A stretch of DNA of 33,684 nucleotides, taken from a virus. The notes under the pieces were generated by a model. That model searched no databases and was not told where the DNA came from. It saw only the letters and a program-made list of their open reading frames with translations. The stretch spans positions 1-33,684 of IMG/VR virus record IMGVR_UViG_3300010373_000033; one strand, given 5' to 3'. Each line of letters starts with the position of its first letter. Position 1 is the stretch's first letter. Made by a program: the position numbers and the translations under genes. This document shows positions 31,625 through 33,684 of this stretch, one piece after another.

Positions 31625-32157
31625 TGGTTTATCCTGATGTCACAAACGAGGTGGATCATAATGCAGTAAAGCAAAGGATAGTCTCAACCCTGAAACTTGA
31701 TACCACACTTTACAATCTGAATAATCTTAAAGGATCACTGGCCCATTCAGTCGATGTCGGACTGCCAGACGGTTATAACTGGAATTCCATACCATTTCCG
31801 TATATTCGAGTAACAAACGATCCCAATTTCGAGGATGACCAGATATTTGGTGCCGCAGTAGCTGGAACGTCGCCTTATGCCCACGTATCGACAAGTAAGC
31901 ATACATGCCGTTATCTTGTTATTTTCATGGCTTCGGACAAGTCAGCTCAAGCATTGGAAAAAACTATCGATTTAGCCCACAAGGAAATCAAGAACGCTTT
32001 AAAATCCAACCTGAAACTTGTAACTGCCGCGGGAACAAACGACCTTGGAGTGATACAATCAAGACCACTAAATTCCAAATTGGTCGATGGTGGAAGGTTT
32101 AAGGGAATGACGGTTAATGGTATTATTATACAGTTTCAGGTGATTATACAGACATGA
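31624..32157 (+). CDS. Tail terminator-like protein
   Basis: 177 residues, ATG on the upstream stop (TAATG). Helix-strand order with a long middle (FPYIRVTNDPNFEDDQI), CRYLVIFMASDKS strand and C-terminal strand IIIQFQVIIQ, as in tail terminator folds. It lies directly before the tube gene. Confidence 0.6.
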   Translation: MVYPDVTNEVDHNAVKQRIVSTLKLDTTLYNLNNLKGSLAHSVDVGLPDGYNWNSIPFPYIRVTNDPNFEDDQIFGAAVAGTSPYAHVSTSKHTCRYLVIFMASDKSAQALEKTIDLAHKEIKNALKSNLKLVTAAGTNDLGVIQSRPLNSKLVDGGRFKGMTVNGIIIQFQVIIQT

Positions 32158-33002
32158 CGCTTACCGCTAATGCACATGGTTATGAGGCTTCGGCATGGTA
32201 CATTCTTGAAGTAACCGAGGGAACAACACCTGCAACACCGGCATATCTTGCACTTGCTAACCATGTTGAAATCAAGGAAAACGAATCTCCAAAACCAAAC
32301 GGAGTACGAAAATCAGGCTCTGTCGATTATGCTTCCTTCCAGAAAGGAGTCGTAAAACCAATGATAACGGTAACATTCAGACCGACACAGGCAAACGGAT
32401 TGAACTTTCTAGTAAACTATCTTTCTACGGATAACGCATTTACACTTGTCACCAAGAACCAGAATACGGGACAATTCCTAAGACGATATGTAGGTTGCAA
32501 AGTAAAATCTGGATCTGTAAAATGCAAACTATACCCCAAGGAAGATGTCACCGAGGTAACTTGTGAAATCTGGGGCTGGTCAATACAATACGCAGACATT
32601 TCAGGTTCAACTTATGAAACAATACCAACAACTGCGATAAATTGGTCAGATGTTACCGTAAAAATCGCAGCATCAACAGTAACCGATTGGTGGGAAGCAA
32701 ACTTTGATGTTACTAACGATCTATACAGAATCGTAGACAATACAGGTGCAACTACCCAAATAAAACGTGGAACTAGGGAAGCCAAAGGTGATATCACTAG
32801 ATCAGTATCATTGACAGACCAAGTCCAGACAGAAATTCAAGCAGTAGAAGCATCAACTGTAACAGCGTTTGAAGTGGACTTGTTAGCCCATACTTTCGTC
32901 TTTTCTGGTGGTGTCTATACTGATGTGGACGTAACAAACCCGATTACCGACATGTCATCAAAGAAATTATCCTTCCAAGGTGCGACATTCACCCAGACCT
33001 AA
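32154..33002 (+). CDS. Major tail tube protein
   Basis: 282 residues, beta-rich with repeated Thr/Val strands. It follows the terminator and precedes the G/GT chaperone. The N-terminal ASAWYILEVTEGTTPATPAY and CKVKSGSVKCKLYP fit tube proteins of siphoviruses. It builds the tail by stacking hexamers. Length is at the upper end of the family. Confidence 0.78.
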   Translation: MTLTANAHGYEASAWYILEVTEGTTPATPAYLALANHVEIKENESPKPNGVRKSGSVDYASFQKGVVKPMITVTFRPTQANGLNFLVNYLSTDNAFTLVTKNQNTGQFLRRYVGCKVKSGSVKCKLYPKEDVTEVTCEIWGWSIQYADISGSTYETIPTTAINWSDVTVKIAASTVTDWWEANFDVTNDLYRIVDNTGATTQIKRGTREAKGDITRSVSLTDQVQTEIQAVEASTVTAFEVDLLAHTFVFSGGVYTDVDVTNPITDMSSKKLSFQGATFTQT

Positions 33003-33006
33003 AACA

Positions 33007-33014
33007 TTTAAAAA
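33007..33014 (+). promoter_or_regulatory. TATA-like box before the tail chaperone
   Basis: TTTAAAAA is centred about 26 nt before the GTG at 33036, spacing of a leaderless archaeal promoter. Confidence 0.4.
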
Positions 33015-33035
33015 GACTGAAATTAATTTAAACCT

Positions 33036-33341
33036 GTGCCGGAATTACAACAAAAGACCTTCACTATACGGGACAAAACCTACGTAATGAAGGAAATGAT
33101 AGGAGAGGAAGATCTGGCATTTCAACAACAGTTTACAAACCCGCAGACTTTTGCAGTAAATATTCGTGACTTGTGGTTCAAAAGATTGTCACGTACTATC
33201 ATAACCCCGCAGATGTCAGAAACCGAACTACGACAACTATCCGCCTATGAATTATCTGCATTGATTACAGAATGGCGTCTATTGAATGAGCCTGATCCGT
33301 CCAGTTTTTTATCGAACTCGGCAAGTACAAGGACTACATAG
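33036..33341 (+). CDS. Tail assembly chaperone, short form (gpG-like)
   Basis: 101 residues from GTG 33036. Helical, with FTNPQTFAVNIRDLWFKRLS and a C-terminal SAYELSALITEWRLLNEPD; position between tube and tape measure is that of lambda gpG. It holds the tape measure during tube assembly. The last 9 codons follow a slippery site. Confidence 0.75.
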   Translation: MPELQQKTFTIRDKTYVMKEMIGEEDLAFQQQFTNPQTFAVNIRDLWFKRLSRTIITPQMSETELRQLSAYELSALITEWRLLNEPDPSSFLSNSASTRTT

Positions 33342-33478
33342 ACCATCCACTTTATGCCTTTTACATTGCCAAAACTAGGCTGAACCTGTCCCATGAAGAT
33401 TTTAAGAGCATTTCCAAGGCAACTTTAAAGAAACTCCTATTACTAGACAAGATGTTAAATCCACAGGGTAGAAAATGA
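33036..33478 (+). CDS. Tail assembly chaperone, -1 frameshift form (gpGT-like)
   Basis: A -1 shift on T TTT TTA (33305-33311) joins the short form to an open frame ending TGA 33476-33478, giving about 147 residues. The extension is helical and basic (KTRLNLSHEDFKSISK, KKLLLLDKML). Its stop overlaps the tape-measure ATG at 33475. This mirrors the lambda G/GT pair in order and size. Frameshifting itself is inferred. Confidence 0.75.
33305..33311 (+). promoter_or_regulatory. -1 ribosomal frameshift heptamer T TTT TTA
   Basis: The heptamer is in the exact phase for slipping (X XXY YYZ) and occurs nine codons before the zero-frame stop. It has the same sequence as the HIV-1 gag-pol site. No strong downstream hairpin is obvious by eye. 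Confidence 0.75.
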
Positions 33479-33684
33479 GTGCAGGAACAACAGAAGCAGA
33501 TGTAAAGATCATCCTATCCGCAGATGATCAAGCTAGCGGACCGATTGATTCGGCAACAAACCAGATCAATGATTCCTACAAGACTCTGACAAACAATGCA
33601 CGAGCAGCAGGTAGGGAATGGATTAACAATAATTTTAGTTTATATGAATTAGGTAGAACTATGCACTCGGTTCATACCATAACC
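33475..33684 (+). CDS. Tail tape measure-like protein, N-terminal part
   Basis: ATG at 33475 overlaps the frameshift-form stop (ATGA). The frame continues through the end of the window into base 1 by the 123-base overlap (phase checked: 29 codons precede the repeat). See the C-terminal part at 1-786. Confidence 0.8.
   Translation, partial: MSAGTTEADVKIILSADDQASGPIDSATNQINDSYKTLTNNARAAGREWINNNFSLYELGRTMHSVHTIT
33562..33684. repeat. Terminal direct repeat (copy of 1-123)
   Basis: Identical to bases 1-123; marks the circular joint. Confidence 0.97.

Noticed and set aside
1-33684. CRISPR arrays, insertion sequences, rRNA
   Set aside because: No regularly spaced direct repeats, transposase motifs or rRNA-like stretches were seen.

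Overview
This window looks like the complete genome of a small head-tailed virus (Caudoviricetes, siphovirus-like) of an archaeon, most likely an ammonia-oxidising Nitrososphaerota/Thaumarchaeota host. The first 123 bases are repeated exactly as the last 123, and the tape-measure gene reads straight through this overlap. The molecule is therefore circular or circularly permuted, about 33,561 bp. The virus call rests on a full morphogenesis set: large terminase, portal, HK97-type capsid, connector, gp10-like neck protein, tail tube, frameshifted tail chaperone, tape measure, hub and fibre. The archaeal call rests on TATA-like boxes about 25-30 nt upstream of start codons (leaderless style), the abundance of tiny zinc-binding proteins, a SWIM zinc finger, and a Cys-rich module (C-x3-C ... 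KRCQxC ... CPCCG ... KPRN) that I associate with thaumarchaeal proteins. The host assignment is inference.

Layout. (1) One long rightward late unit runs from 15385 through the circular junction to 5172. Its order is a possible small terminase, TerL, a block of zinc-finger microproteins interleaved with three glycosyltransferase-like genes, a BppU-like protein, portal, and a fused protease-scaffold-capsid gene. Then come virion-surface proteins (nested LamG, four-repeat basic protein), connector, neck, terminator and tail tube genes, the tail chaperone pair with a T TTT TTA frameshift site, tape measure, hub, fibre, and a set of secreted or membrane proteins. (2) A leftward unit, 8337 to 5184, has a small HTH protein, an acidic microprotein, a zinc-ribbon/ParB-like protein, an N6-adenine methyltransferase, a small zinc protein and a radical SAM/SPASM-like enzyme. 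(3) A leftward unit, 9753 to 8526, has a SWIM protein, three microproteins and a PD-(D/E)XK-like nuclease. (4) A rightward unit, 9846 to 11097, starts with a possible ribbon-helix-helix protein. (5) A leftward unit, 15272 to 11094, is a chain of about seventeen very short, mostly Cys-rich genes plus a Dam methyltransferase, nearly all joined by 4-base stop/start overlaps.

How the genes work together. Units 2-5 look like early or host-takeover genes: DNA modification, regulators, nuclease and zinc microproteins. Unit 1 builds and decorates the particle. No DNA polymerase, helicase, primase, integrase or RNA polymerase is recognisable, so replication probably relies on the host, or on an initiator hidden among the unknown genes. 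Many genes start with TTG at a TTGA overlap, and several were re-started here to fit these overlaps. At least seventeen genes shorter than 60 codons are supported mainly by this tight packing and by Cys/His motifs.
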